The translations under genes and the position numbers were made by a program. Source: Stakelama flava (GTDB lineage Bacteria > Pseudomonadota > Alphaproteobacteria > Sphingomonadales > Sphingomonadaceae). Taken from it: a DNA stretch of 64,000 nt. Shown here in pieces: positions 1 through 8,165 of this stretch (position 1 is the stretch's first letter; each line of letters opens with the position of its first letter). A model generated the notes under the pieces. It had not been told where the DNA came from and did no database searches. It saw only the letters and a program-made list of their open reading frames with translations. Where the stretch lies: the NCBI RefSeq assembly GCF_019351405.1, contig NZ_JAHWZX010000005.1:1-64000 (forward strand). The letters run 5' to 3'.

Positions 1-159
1 GAGTTGATCCGCTGGTCCGTTCAGGAGGTCCGGCGCATCGCCGTCAAACTCGCTCAACGCCAGATCGAGCCTGCCTGCATCATCGCCTGGTCATGCTGAA
101 GGCGAGCTCATCAAGCCGCAGCAAAACGGGCTCACCTCAAAACCAAATTGCAACTGTAA
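1..159 (+). pseudogene. Transposase C-terminal remnant with in-frame stop
   Basis: Frame 1 from the window edge reads through RRIAVKLAQR and IIAWSC, then meets TGA at 97-99. The same frame continues as RRAHQAAAKRAHLK and ends at TAA 157-159. The arginine/histidine-rich tail (WS-x-WRRAHQA type) is typical of the C-terminus of DDE transposases of insertion sequences. The TGA most simply derives from TGG (W) in the ancestral WRRAHQA run, so the gene is dead. Only the last ~50 codons are inside the window. I cannot assign an IS family with certainty. Confidence 0.55.
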
Positions 160-164
160 TGATA

Positions 165-268
165 GGCAACAGCCCGGCTTGAAGGCGCGAATAGATGGTA
201 GCGCGCGAAAGGCCGGTGGCCTCGCTCATAGACTTCAACCGCAACAACTTGACCACGTTAGCCTCCAT
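165..268 (-). pseudogene. AlpA-like regulator, N-terminal fragment
   Basis: The minus-strand frame starting at ATG 268 reads MEANVVKLLRLKSMSEATG then LSRATIYSRLQAGLLP. This matches the start and helix-turn-helix of AlpA-type prophage/island regulators (xGLSRxTIYxxxxxGxxP). After LLP the family normally continues with a basic beta hairpin (VxLGxRxVGW). Here the similarity stops at about base 165 and the frame runs into the tail of the transposase remnant. The gene appears truncated by the insertion element. AlpA proteins usually regulate excision of integrated elements, so this is a marker of an old genomic island. The call rests on ~35 residues, so it is moderate. Confidence 0.5.
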
Positions 269-504
269 CGGACGTAGCTGGATGAAGGCTTGATGCGCGC
301 CGCCCCTATTCAACAACAAAGGGGGGATATTGAACGGTCGCCGTTCGGTTCGTCGCAAATGGGGATCATTTCGTCGCACAGTTCGCCGCGTCGAACAGCA
401 AGAAATCAAGCGCGCGGCCATCGGAATTTCGTTGTTGGCCAAGACGTAGGCCGGTGGGGCGGCGGTGGCTTAACCCTTGGAATTTCAACGAAATTTACAA
501 GAAA
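269..504. other. Non-coding stretch between AlpA fragment and tRNA-Ser
   Basis: I see no convincing gene here. Short open frames exist on both strands but lack family motifs or ribosome binding sites. The stretch is less GC-rich next to the tRNA 3' end (aaatttacaagaaatgg). It is likely degraded island DNA adjoining the tRNA. I found no second copy of the tRNA 3' end inside the window; the partner attachment site, if any, would be to the left. Confidence 0.4.
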
Positions 505-597
505 TGGCGGAGACGGAGGGATTCGAACCCTCGGTACGGAATTTATCCATACGGCGGTTTAGCAAACCGCTGGTTTCAGCCACTCACCCACGTCTCC
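505..597 (-). tRNA. tRNA-Ser (anticodon GCU)
   Basis: On the minus strand the sequence starts GGAGACG and ends CGTCTCC-G-CCA, giving a 7-bp acceptor stem and an encoded CCA at 505-507. The anticodon arm is CGGTTTGCTAAACCG, with GCT in the loop. A long variable arm and the T-loop GTTCGAATC are present, and the length of 93 nt with CCA fits a class II serine tRNA. It decodes AGC/AGU. Its 3' end faces the transposase/AlpA debris at 1-268, the usual geometry for an integrated element. Confidence 0.95.
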
Positions 598-787
598 GAA
601 GTGTACCGGCCAGAGCGAGGCCGTATAGCGACGCTGTTCGTATGGATCAACTATGCATTGTGCGCCCGTCGCACTTTGCCCCGGCCATCGCGAAAGCGAG
701 TCGGGTGGTCGCTCGGTTCATTGCAGGCTAAGGCGCGTAGCGCATAGTGACGTACATTCGATCGAAAAGGCGGACCCGGGGGAATTC

Positions 788-1564
788 ATGCGTACAGGTT
801 GGATCCTATCACTGCTGGCGATGCTGGCGGTCAGCGCGCCGGCGCAGGCGCAGATTCACACAGTCGATCCGGATACGGTGATCGACGGAGACCTGTCGAA
901 TCCCTCCGGGCAGCAATCGAACAGCATTACGCCTTCGCAGTCACCCCCGGCGGCATATCCCGCCCAAACCACCGCGCCTGTCCAGAATTATGATTATTCC
1001 TCAGGCCAGCAGGCCCCCGTTCCGCAACAAACGCCGGCCCCGTCCACCACGCCGCCACCCGCTGCGGTACAGAACAATGCCGATACCTATGAACGCGACG
1101 ATCTGATCGCCGCAGCGGAAGGGGTGTTCGGCAAGGGGGCCGAGGGCCTTGCAGGCATTATCGAGGATATTCTTCACGATCAGGGACAGCCCAACGGCTA
1201 TATTGCCGGCCGGGAAGCGTCCGGCGCGTTCGTGCTGGGGTTGCGCTATGGGTCGGGAACATTGTTCCACAAGGTGGAGGGGCAACGTCCCGTCTACTGG
1301 ACCGGCCCGTCGGTTGGGTTCGACGTTGGCGGTGACGCCACCAAGGTCTTCGTCCTTGTATACAATCTGTACGACACGCAGGACCTGTATAAGCGCTTTC
1401 CTGCCGCGGAAGGGCGCGCCTATTTTGTCGGCGGCTTTTCCGCCAGCTATCTGCGTCGCGGCGACATCGTGCTCATCCCGGTCCGGCTGGGCGTCGGCTG
1501 GCGGCTGGGCGCCAATGTCGGCTATATGAAATTCAGCGACCACCAACGCTGGCTACCGTTCTGA
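788..1564 (+). CDS. eipA: EipA family (DUF1134) envelope protein
   Basis: The 258-residue protein has a cleavable signal peptide (MRTGWILSLLAMLAVSAPAQAQ). A Pro/Gln/Ser-rich low-complexity segment follows (about residues 35-105), then a C-terminal DUF1134 domain (about 110-258) with the family-like stretches FVLGLRYGSG, GPSVGFDVGGD and VRLGVGWRLGANVGY. DUF1134 was named EipA in Brucella, where it supports envelope integrity and has a small beta-barrel fold; it acts in the periplasm. The start at 788 is chosen because it gives the signal peptide and follows a purine-rich stretch (cccggggg). An upstream in-frame extension has no signal sequence. The gene stands alone between the tRNA and the convergent pyrC. 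The exact biochemical role is unknown. Confidence 0.85.
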   Translation: MRTGWILSLLAMLAVSAPAQAQIHTVDPDTVIDGDLSNPSGQQSNSITPSQSPPAAYPAQTTAPVQNYDYSSGQQAPVPQQTPAPSTTPPPAAVQNNADTYERDDLIAAAEGVFGKGAEGLAGIIEDILHDQGQPNGYIAGREASGAFVLGLRYGSGTLFHKVEGQRPVYWTGPSVGFDVGGDATKVFVLVYNLYDTQDLYKRFPAAEGRAYFVGGFSASYLRRGDIVLIPVRLGVGWRLGANVGYMKFSDHQRWLPF

Positions 1565-1591
1565 CCGGGGCAGCCAGCGGGCGGCTTGGCG

Positions 1592-2917
1592 TCAGACAAA
1601 GGCGCTCGCTTCGAACCGGATCGGCCGCCCCGCTGCGACGTCGGCGAGTTCGCCTTCCCACATCACGCGTTCGCCGCGGATGATCGTGCCGACCGGCATG
1701 CCGGTGAGTTCGCGGTCAGCAAAGGGTGACCATCCCGCGCGCGAAGCGAGCCAGTCTTCGCCCACCGTCCAGCGTCGTTTCAGATCGACGATGGTGAAAT
1801 CGGCATCGTACCCCGCAACGATCCGTCCCTTGCCGACCAGACCGAATACGCGCTGCGGCCCAGCGCTGGTAAGGTCGATCAGCCGCTGCAACGTCAGCCG
1901 CCCGGCATGAACATGATCGAGCATCAACGGCAGCAAGGTCTGTACACCGGGCATACCGCTGGGGCTGGCGGGATAGGGCTTCGCCTTCTCCTCTCGCGTG
2001 TGCGGCGCATGGTCGGATCCGATCACATCGGGCACCCCCTGCCCCATCCAGTGCCATAGCCCGGCGCGATGATCGGCGGAACGGATCGGCGGGTTCATCT
2101 GCGCGAACGTCCCGATCGAAGGATAGGCCTCCTCCGCCGCCAGCGTCAGATGCTGCGGCGTTACCTCACACGTTGCTATGTCCTTGTGCTGCGACAGCAG
2201 TTCCAGTTCCGCCGGTGTGGTAATGTGCAGCACATGGATGCGACGCCGCGCTTCGCGCGCAAGTTTCAGGATGCGACGCGTCGCCAGAAGCGCGCTTTCA
2301 TCGTCGCGCCATTCGGGGTGCGAAGACGGATCGCCGTCGCGGCGCAGCCCGGCACGCTCGTTCATCCGCGCTTCGTCCTCGGCATGGATGGCAACGCGGC
2401 GGCTTCCCGATGCCAGAACACGGGCCAGCTCGCCATCTTCAGCGACCAGCAGGTCGCCGGTCGATGCGCCCATGAATATCTTCACCCCCGCCGTGCCGGG
2501 AAGCCGTTCCAGATCCTTCAACGCCGGCGCATTGGCGGCCGTCGCACCTACGTAAAAAGCGTGGTCGCACCACATCCGGTTCTTTGCGCGCGCTAGCTTG
2601 TCCTCGATCGCTTCGGCGCTGTCGGTATTTGGCTTGGTATTCGGCATTTCGAAAACGCCAGTGACGCCGCCCAGCACAGCCGAGCGGCTGCCGCTTTCCA
2701 GGTCTTCCTTATGCTCAAGTCCGGGCTCGCGAAAATGCACCTGGGTGTCGATGACGCCGGGAAGAATATCCAGGCCCGTGCAGTCGATGGTCTGGCCTGC
2801 ATCGCCCGCCGCGCCGATCGCGGCTATCCTGCCGTCACGCACCCCGATATCGGTCCGCGCCGGACCTGAGGGCAAATGCACCGTCCCTCCGGTCAGTTTC
2901 AGGTCGAAAGTCTTCAT
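1592..2917 (-). CDS. pyrC: Dihydroorotase (class I type)
   Basis: The 441-residue amidohydrolase should cyclise N-carbamoyl-L-aspartate to dihydroorotate in pyrimidine synthesis. The TIM-barrel metal site is visible: DTQVHFREPG (residues 57-66), GVKIFMGAS with the carbamylated-lysine position K146, AIHAEDE (H178), VLHITT (H231) and the catalytic-Asp motif IGSDHAPHTREE (D302). The first histidine of the HxH metal motif is glutamine (Q59). I recall this change in other alphaproteobacterial members, so it is probably lineage-typical rather than damage. The start at 2917 has GAAAGGG upstream. The gene is transcribed divergently from ygfZ, with 45 bases between the starts. An allantoinase or hydantoinase role is less likely given the GLEHKEDLESGS block. 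Confidence 0.85.
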   Translation of the reverse strand: MKTFDLKLTGGTVHLPSGPARTDIGVRDGRIAAIGAAGDAGQTIDCTGLDILPGVIDTQVHFREPGLEHKEDLESGSRSAVLGGVTGVFEMPNTKPNTDSAEAIEDKLARAKNRMWCDHAFYVGATAANAPALKDLERLPGTAGVKIFMGASTGDLLVAEDGELARVLASGSRRVAIHAEDEARMNERAGLRRDGDPSSHPEWRDDESALLATRRILKLAREARRRIHVLHITTPAELELLSQHKDIATCEVTPQHLTLAAEEAYPSIGTFAQMNPPIRSADHRAGLWHWMGQGVPDVIGSDHAPHTREEKAKPYPASPSGMPGVQTLLPLMLDHVHAGRLTLQRLIDLTSAGPQRVFGLVGKGRIVAGYDADFTIVDLKRRWTVGEDWLASRAGWSPFADRELTGMPVGTIIRGERVMWEGELADVAAGRPIRFEASAFV

Positions 2918-2962
2918 CGCGCGGCCCTTTCGTAAATGGTGCCCCGCTCCTACCTGTTCGTC

Positions 2963-3679
2963 ATGACCGATACCAGCCCGCCGACCTGGCTCGCCGACCG
3001 CGCTCTTATCCGTGTCGTGGGGGAGGATGCGCGCGGTTTCCTGCAGGGTCTGGTGACTCGCGACGTCCATCTGGTGAAGCCCGACGCGCCGCAATGGTGC
3101 GGTCTTTTGAGTGCGCAGGGCAAGGCGCTATTCGATTTCATCCTCTGGGATGATGGCGAAGCGATCCTGATCGATTGCGAGGCGGAGCAGCGCGAGGCCT
3201 TGATCCGGCGGCTTACGTTGTACCGCCTGCGCCGCCCGATCACCATCGAACCGGCGGAGGGCGGCGTCCATTGGCGCGCCGACGGAACCGAAGGCGCTGC
3301 CGATCCACGCCTCCCCCGATTGGGTCGGCGCTGGCTTGCCCCGCAGGGACGGCCCGCACAGCATTGGCAAGCGCATCGGCTGAAGCTTGGCGTCACCGAA
3401 GGCGTCGCCGAACTGGGTGCCGAAAAAACGCTCTGGCTGGAATGCAATGCGCGCGAACTGAATGGCGTCAGCTTCGACAAGGGATGTTTTATCGGGCAGG
3501 AAAACACCGCGCGCATGCATTATCGCGGCAAGGTCAACCGCCGGCTCGTGGTCGCACCGCTCAGCGACGAAAGCGATCGTGTGCGGATGCGCTATCCCGA
3601 CCTAGGTCTGGTGGTCGAACATCGCCGAATCGACGCGCTCGGTGAAGCGTACTGGCCTGATTGGCTGACCGAAGACTGA
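2963..3679 (+). CDS. ygfZ: YgfZ/GcvT-domain folate-binding protein
   Basis: The 238-residue protein is of the YgfZ/IBA57 type, which uses tetrahydrofolate to support assembly or repair of certain iron-sulfur enzymes in the cytoplasm. The signature KGCFIGQE is at residues 173-180, with the conserved cysteine C175. The N-terminal half holds the GcvT-like segment ARGFLQGLVTRDV. The protein is shorter than E. coli YgfZ (about 325 residues), as is usual for alphaproteobacterial forms. The ATG at 2963 is chosen because the preceding in-frame codons overlap the divergent pyrC promoter region. No strong Shine-Dalgarno is seen. Confidence 0.85.
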   Translation: MTDTSPPTWLADRALIRVVGEDARGFLQGLVTRDVHLVKPDAPQWCGLLSAQGKALFDFILWDDGEAILIDCEAEQREALIRRLTLYRLRRPITIEPAEGGVHWRADGTEGAADPRLPRLGRRWLAPQGRPAQHWQAHRLKLGVTEGVAELGAEKTLWLECNARELNGVSFDKGCFIGQENTARMHYRGKVNRRLVVAPLSDESDRVRMRYPDLGLVVEHRRIDALGEAYWPDWLTED

Positions 3680-3833
3680 TTCGGGCCGCAAGACTGCCGA
3701 ACTTCGCGACGGCAGACAAACGTTTTCGGGACAATTCTCCAAACAGGGTTGGAGAACAGACAGCCCCTTTTCGGGCTGCGGTCGACACCAGAACCCGCGT
3801 TGCCATCGCTTTCATCCGCCTGGTGGCTTTTCA

Positions 3834-3867
3834 CAAAGAAAAAGGGAGGCCGGCAAGCCGACCTCCC
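3834..3867 (-). terminator. Rho-independent terminator of the OmpA-type gene
   Basis: On the minus strand, about 28 bases after the stop, an 11-bp stem (GGGAGGTCGGC / GCCGGCCTCCC, one G-U pair, TT loop) is followed by TTTTTCTTT. Confidence 0.85.
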
Positions 3868-3894
3868 CAATTCGTTGATCGATGAAAATCGATC

Positions 3895-4995
3895 TTACAT
3901 GCCCGAACCCGGACCGTAGGTGATTTCCACACGACGGTTCTGAAGCTCACGGACACCGTCAGCAGTCTGAACGCGAAGGTTGGTTTCACCGAACGCTTCG
4001 GTCGAAAGCACGCTCTCGGGAATACCGTGCGAGACCATGTAGGTCTTAACCGACTGCGCACGACGCTGCGAAAGACCAACGTTGTACGAAGCCGCACCGG
4101 AGGTGTCGGTGTAACCGGCCAGCATGACCTGGGCGTTGCCGCAATCCGAATAGGCCGAAATGGCGTTATCCAGGATGCTCGCTGCCTCAGGCGTGATGTC
4201 CGACTTATCCCATTCGAAGAACACGATGTACGGTCCAGGGGTGCACGCAACCGGCTCCGGCTCGGGTGCCGGCGGCGGCGGCGGCGGCGGCGGGGGAGGC
4301 GGCGGCGGGGGCGGCGGAGGCGGCGGAGTCGGCGCGCCGAAATTGTACGTCACACCACCCATGATGCTGTGCGAACGATACTTGCCCTCGAACGTCTCGC
4401 CCGAAGCACCGACGAAGTCGGCGTCCAGCGTCGAGAAGAAGCGATACTTCAGCGACACGTCCATATGGTCGGTCACCGGAGCGTATACGCCGGCAATGCC
4501 CTGATAGGCGAAGACCGTGTCGGAATCGTCCAGGAACGTACCGACGCCGGAGAAGCCGTAGTTGTTGGCCTTTACGCGGGCAACACCGGCGCCACCGCCG
4601 ACGAAGCCGCCGACCGAACCGTCTTCACCGCCGAAATCGAGCAGGCCGTTGACCATGAAGCTGAGCGCGCTGGTGCTGCCGGTGGCGTTGTCATAGACGC
4701 CTGCCGGAACGCCAAGCGTCGTGCCGCTGGCCGAATAGGTATCCACGCTGGCGCGCTTGTACCCGACTTCCGCCTCAAGCCGGAACTTGCCGAGGTCGTA
4801 ACCGACGACACCATCGGTGTCCCAGCCATAATGGCTGTCCACGGTTCCGGTAGTCGTATCACTGATGTCATAGTCGATATCTTCGACCAGCGTCGCACCA
4901 CCATCGATGCCCACATACCACGAATGATCGCGGGCGAGGGCGGGAGTGCTTAGCGCGGTCGTAGCGAGCGCCACAGTAGCGACGAGCTTGCGCAT
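3895..4995 (-). CDS. OmpA family outer-membrane protein
   Basis: The 366-residue protein has a signal peptide (MRKLVATVALATTALSTPALA). An N-terminal eight-stranded-barrel type region follows (about 22-215; WYVGIDGG at the start, GGVTYNFG at the end). Next comes a proline-rich linker (about 216-243, nearly pure proline) and a C-terminal OmpA/MotB peptidoglycan-binding domain (about 250-366) with FFEWDKSDIT, GYTDTSG and LSQRRAQSV. The architecture is that of sphingomonad OmpA proteins that tether the outer membrane to peptidoglycan. A GGGGATT ribosome site precedes the start, and a strong terminator follows at 3834-3867, so it is a single-gene unit. The linker is unusually long and repetitive (see the repeat entry). 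Confidence 0.92.
   Translation of the reverse strand: MRKLVATVALATTALSTPALARDHSWYVGIDGGATLVEDIDYDISDTTTGTVDSHYGWDTDGVVGYDLGKFRLEAEVGYKRASVDTYSASGTTLGVPAGVYDNATGSTSALSFMVNGLLDFGGEDGSVGGFVGGGAGVARVKANNYGFSGVGTFLDDSDTVFAYQGIAGVYAPVTDHMDVSLKYRFFSTLDADFVGASGETFEGKYRSHSIMGGVTYNFGAPTPPPPPPPPPPPPPPPPPPPAPEPEPVACTPGPYIVFFEWDKSDITPEAASILDNAISAYSDCGNAQVMLAGYTDTSGAASYNVGLSQRRAQSVKTYMVSHGIPESVLSTEAFGETNLRVQTADGVRELQNRRVEITYGPGSGM
4270..4328 (-). repeat. Polyproline-coding triplet tract in the OmpA-type gene
   Basis: On the plus strand the tract is almost uninterrupted GGC/GGG/GGA triplets. On the coding strand it reads as about 19-20 successive CC-N proline codons forming the linker between barrel and OmpA domain. 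Such tracts can change length by in-frame slippage without breaking the gene. Confidence 0.8.
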
Positions 4996-5102
4996 CTTAA
5001 TCCCCTTTCTGAATGTCCTACGGACAGCGCAAACTCCCTACCCAAAGGTTGGTTTCCACGCAAGGCGACAATTTCTACCCATGTTGCGCAAAAAGCACAT
5101 AT

Positions 5103-5606
5103 TTATGAAGCGATCAAACCATGGGCGCGTATCGCGTAAAGTATTGCGTTGAGTACATTTCTTGCTTCGGTGTCGATAATTTCTCCGTTTTCGGGGTTTG
5201 CGATGGCGGGTTGTTGCGCTGCGACGACCTGCGTTCCGTCGATTATCAGCCTTCGACCATCGATCTCCCCGACTCTCCATTGCTCGTCGCGGAATACGGC
5301 AAAGCCTGTATCGGCAATCGACCAGACGGTCATTCCGGGCCGCGGTGCGATGAAACGCCACCCGCCCCCGGTCCATCCGGCCAGCATCGTATCGCGCCCT
5401 TCCCAGTCGCCGCTCGCACCCATGCCGACGATCCAGGCATCGCCCGGCGACGGGTCGACGGGCGGCTGAATGGTTCCCACCGCCACCACGTCAGGCTGAA
5501 CGCTCAGGTCGATCAGGGTCAGCGCCTCGTTATGAAAAATCTCCTTTTGCGCCTGCCCTGCCCATAGCAGCGGCAGGCCTAGTCGCTCGGTGACATCCTC
5601 GCTCAT
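5103..5606 (-). CDS. DUF2793 protein at the end of the GTA cluster
   Basis: The 167-residue protein begins with the family-typical block ERLGLPLLWAGQAQKEIFHNEA, here quoted in parts: ERLGLPLLWAG and QAQKEIFHNEAL. It then has repeats of the kind seen in phage fibre or spike attachment proteins (PSPGDAWIVG, GWRFIAPRPGM, VWSIADTGF). DUF2793 proteins accompany GTA and phage tail or spike modules in alphaproteobacteria. The start overlaps the stop of the gp15-like gene by ATGA, so it is translationally coupled and belongs to the cluster. Its exact place in the particle (tail fibre versus head spike base) cannot be read from sequence. It is the last gene of the operon. Confidence 0.75.
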   Translation of the reverse strand: MSEDVTERLGLPLLWAGQAQKEIFHNEALTLIDLSVQPDVVAVGTIQPPVDPSPGDAWIVGMGASGDWEGRDTMLAGWTGGGWRFIAPRPGMTVWSIADTGFAVFRDEQWRVGEIDGRRLIIDGTQVVAAQQPAIANPENGEIIDTEARNVLNAILYAIRAHGLIAS

Positions 5607-7756
5607 GCCTTTTCTCCTTCGACATTGATAAACGATGCGGCGGGCGACCGTCCGAGATCGCCCATCTGCGCCACGCCCGCCCGTGACCAGTCCTGCCCGC
5701 CGGGCAGGTATTGCGGTTCGGAAAGTTCAATCGACGCGCCCCCGTCGCCTGCATCGAACAGATACTGTTCGCCATCTTCACCCAGCGGCGTTCCGGCCCC
5801 GTCGATCCAGCGCCACCCTGTCCGGCTGCGGCGCACCCATCGCAGGGTCGTCACGCCCCCCATCCGCTCTGCACGCAGATGAACCGGCGCGGGCGGAACG
5901 ACCGATCGCCCGTCAAGGACGACCTCGGCCTGCGTTCCCGTCGTCGGATCGCCCGCCCCCACCGCACGAATGAGTATTGTTGAGCCGATCCGCGCCGAGG
6001 GCACCTCCGCCACCGTCAGCGTGTCGCGATCGATCAGGGTGAACCTGTCGCCCGCGCTCGCCTTTCCAATCTGCCGTTCGGTCCCGCGCAGGCCGCGCCG
6101 CAACCCGCTCAGCCGCCAGCGCCTGTCCCCCAACTGCTCGGCTGTCGCGAACTGCAACAATTCCTTCCCCATCATGGCCAGATTGGCGCCATTATCCAGC
6201 GACCGGCTGTCGGCGTGGTTCAGCACGGCGCTGGATGCGAACAGCTCGATCTCGATCGTATTGCGATCATCCCTGATCAGTGCACTGGCAATGCCCGGCG
6301 GCGCGATGACCGCCCCCATGATCGCGGGCGGTGCGCTGCCACCCAGTTCGCGCCAGGATGCGCCGCCATCGCTGCTCAGCACCAACGCCGCCTGTCGCCA
6401 GCCCTCGCCCTCACCACACGCGGCGATGCCGATGCGCGGTGCGTCCCACGCCGTTTCGTCCAGCGGCGGCAATTCGAACACCGTTATCAGCGTTCGGCCA
6501 ATGGTCCTGTCGGGCGCGGGCAGCACCCGGCCGTTACTTGCCGCAACCTGCGGCACCGAACCCACCGCGCGGCTCAGCGTAAGCGTCAACACCATCTTTT
6601 CCAGCGACCAGCCGGTAACCCGCCATTCGCCGGCTTCGCCCGCAATGGTGACATATCCGCCGGTCGGCGTTGCGGCTGCCGACCAGTCGAGCGCAACCTG
6701 CCGCGAATCGCGCCCCGCGCGCAACATGGCCAGCCCGTGCTCGGCCAGCGTCTTCGCCCCTTGCGCGCTCAACGCGGCGGGCAGCGAAATCTTGCGCGAC
6801 ACCCCATCCGCATTGCTCCCGGCGCGCTGCAACCCCGCCTGATAATCGCGGGCGGGATCGTAATGCGCCAGTTCCATTGCGGTCGGCAATGTCATCGCAT
6901 CGGCAATCTTGCGCGATCGCGGATTGGCCTCATCGCCTTGCGCCCGCGCCGCCATATCTGCGACCTCGCTCGCTTCGCCCACGCCGCCGTGAAGCGTGAT
7001 GCGACCCGCCGATTGTTCGGGCGTGCAGCCGCTCGCCTCCGCCAGTTGCTCGACGATCGCGCGGCGATCCTCGCCATAGGCGGAATAGCCCAGCACTTCG
7101 ATGCCCGTCGCCCCGCTAACCACCCCGTGCGAGACCGCATCGGCGATCGTGCCGATATCGACGGACGCCTCGTCCGCCACCACTTCAAAGGTTAGCGACG
7201 GGATGCGATTGCCGTACTCGGTAAGGTCCAGGTCCTCGAACACCGCATAGGCGCAGCCGCGATGCGCGGGCGTGTCGCCTATGCCCTCCGCCGCCGCGAT
7301 CAGCGGGTCGATCGCCTGATCCTCGCCGCCGCGATGCAGGCGGAACCCGGTCTGCACCTTGAAATCGCCCGCCGCGCCGCGCAGCAGCTTGCCGTCCGCC
7401 CAGATGCGCTGCACCGCGATCACCGGCCGGGCGGAAAGCAGCACCGCGAACGACACCGAATAGCTGTATTGCGTGGTCTTCGCTGATCCCTTTCCCCCGC
7501 CCGATGTGGAGCGATGTTCGATCAGGTCGGTCGACCAGATCACGGTGCCCGCAACCCGCATCGTTCCGAACAGATGCGGGATCGCGCTGCCATAGGAAGA
7601 GGTCTGCACCGCCAGTTCGGTCAAGCGCGGCCCTTCCCGCCGCGCGGCGGGGAACAGCACCTCGCGATCCACCGTCCGGCCCAGCGTCGCTCCGATCGCC
7701 GCGCCCAGCGGCCCGCCGATCGCGCCACCCGCCACCGTGAGCACCAGCGTCGCCAT
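5603..7756 (-). CDS. GTA gp15-like baseplate megaprotein, short form
   Basis: The 717-residue protein starts with a Gly/Ala-rich N-terminus (MATLVLTVAGGAIGG) and the block IPHLFGTMRVAGTVIWSTDL, found at the start of GTA gp15 and related phage tail proteins. The middle and C-terminal parts (about 100-717) are the phage tail-protein region, with YGNRIPSLTFEV and IELFASS. Rhodobacter capsulatus gp15 is about 1300 residues and carries a glycosidase-like TIM barrel after the N-terminal block. That barrel is missing here. The start at 7756 follows the gp14 stop by one base. Role: distal baseplate and receptor-proximal part of the tail. Confidence 0.82.
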   Translation of the reverse strand: MATLVLTVAGGAIGGPLGAAIGATLGRTVDREVLFPAARREGPRLTELAVQTSSYGSAIPHLFGTMRVAGTVIWSTDLIEHRSTSGGGKGSAKTTQYSYSVSFAVLLSARPVIAVQRIWADGKLLRGAAGDFKVQTGFRLHRGGEDQAIDPLIAAAEGIGDTPAHRGCAYAVFEDLDLTEYGNRIPSLTFEVVADEASVDIGTIADAVSHGVVSGATGIEVLGYSAYGEDRRAIVEQLAEASGCTPEQSAGRITLHGGVGEASEVADMAARAQGDEANPRSRKIADAMTLPTAMELAHYDPARDYQAGLQRAGSNADGVSRKISLPAALSAQGAKTLAEHGLAMLRAGRDSRQVALDWSAAATPTGGYVTIAGEAGEWRVTGWSLEKMVLTLTLSRAVGSVPQVAASNGRVLPAPDRTIGRTLITVFELPPLDETAWDAPRIGIAACGEGEGWRQAALVLSSDGGASWRELGGSAPPAIMGAVIAPPGIASALIRDDRNTIEIELFASSAVLNHADSRSLDNGANLAMMGKELLQFATAEQLGDRRWRLSGLRRGLRGTERQIGKASAGDRFTLIDRDTLTVAEVPSARIGSTILIRAVGAGDPTTGTQAEVVLDGRSVVPPAPVHLRAERMGGVTTLRWVRRSRTGWRWIDGAGTPLGEDGEQYLFDAGDGGASIELSEPQYLPGGQDWSRAGVAQMGDLGRSPAASFINVEGEKA

Positions 7757-7757
7757 G

Positions 7758-8165
7758 CTATTTCTCCTCGTTGTAAAAGCGCCAGGCGCTCGCCACCGGC
7801 CAGGGCGGACCGCCCGGCCGGAACACCACCTTGCGCAGCACCGCATCGGCATGGACGATTCCGCCAGTCACCAGCACCGCCAGATGAAGCTGCCCCGGCC
7901 CGGCCTGCGCCAGAATCACGTCGCCGATCCGTGGTACGTCCACCGGCTCCAGTCCCGCTCGCCGCAGCGCGGCCTGTGCGCCCACGCCATCGCCGCTGCG
8001 CAGCGCATAGCCCGTCATCACCGGCCCCAGCCGCGCTTCGCCGCCAAGCGCGGCCACCGCCACCCCGACGCAATCCAGCCCCCGGCGGCAATCGCGTCCG
8101 TGCAGCCGGAACGGCACGCCGACCAGCGCCATTGCCGCTTCGGCGGCCCGCTCGTTCGCACTCAT
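7758..8165 (-). CDS. GTA gp14-like NlpC/P60 cell-wall peptidase
   Basis: The 135-residue protein has the NlpC/P60 pattern: catalytic cysteine in RGLDCVGVAV, a histidine in GQLHLAVL about 60 residues later, and a following polar region (GGIVHAD). RcGTA gp14 is a tail-associated peptidase thought to cut peptidoglycan during DNA delivery. The start overlaps the gp13 stop by ATGA. A longer upstream in-frame frame exists but lies wholly inside gp13 and is not used. Confidence 0.85.
   Translation of the reverse strand: MSANERAAEAAMALVGVPFRLHGRDCRRGLDCVGVAVAALGGEARLGPVMTGYALRSGDGVGAQAALRRAGLEPVDVPRIGDVILAQAGPGQLHLAVLVTGGIVHADAVLRKVVFRPGGPPWPVASAWRFYNEEK

Noticed and set aside
4261..4330. G-rich tract as a regulatory G-quadruplex
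   Set aside because: It codes for the proline linker and has GGC triplets rather than separated G-runs; no independent sign of a regulatory role.
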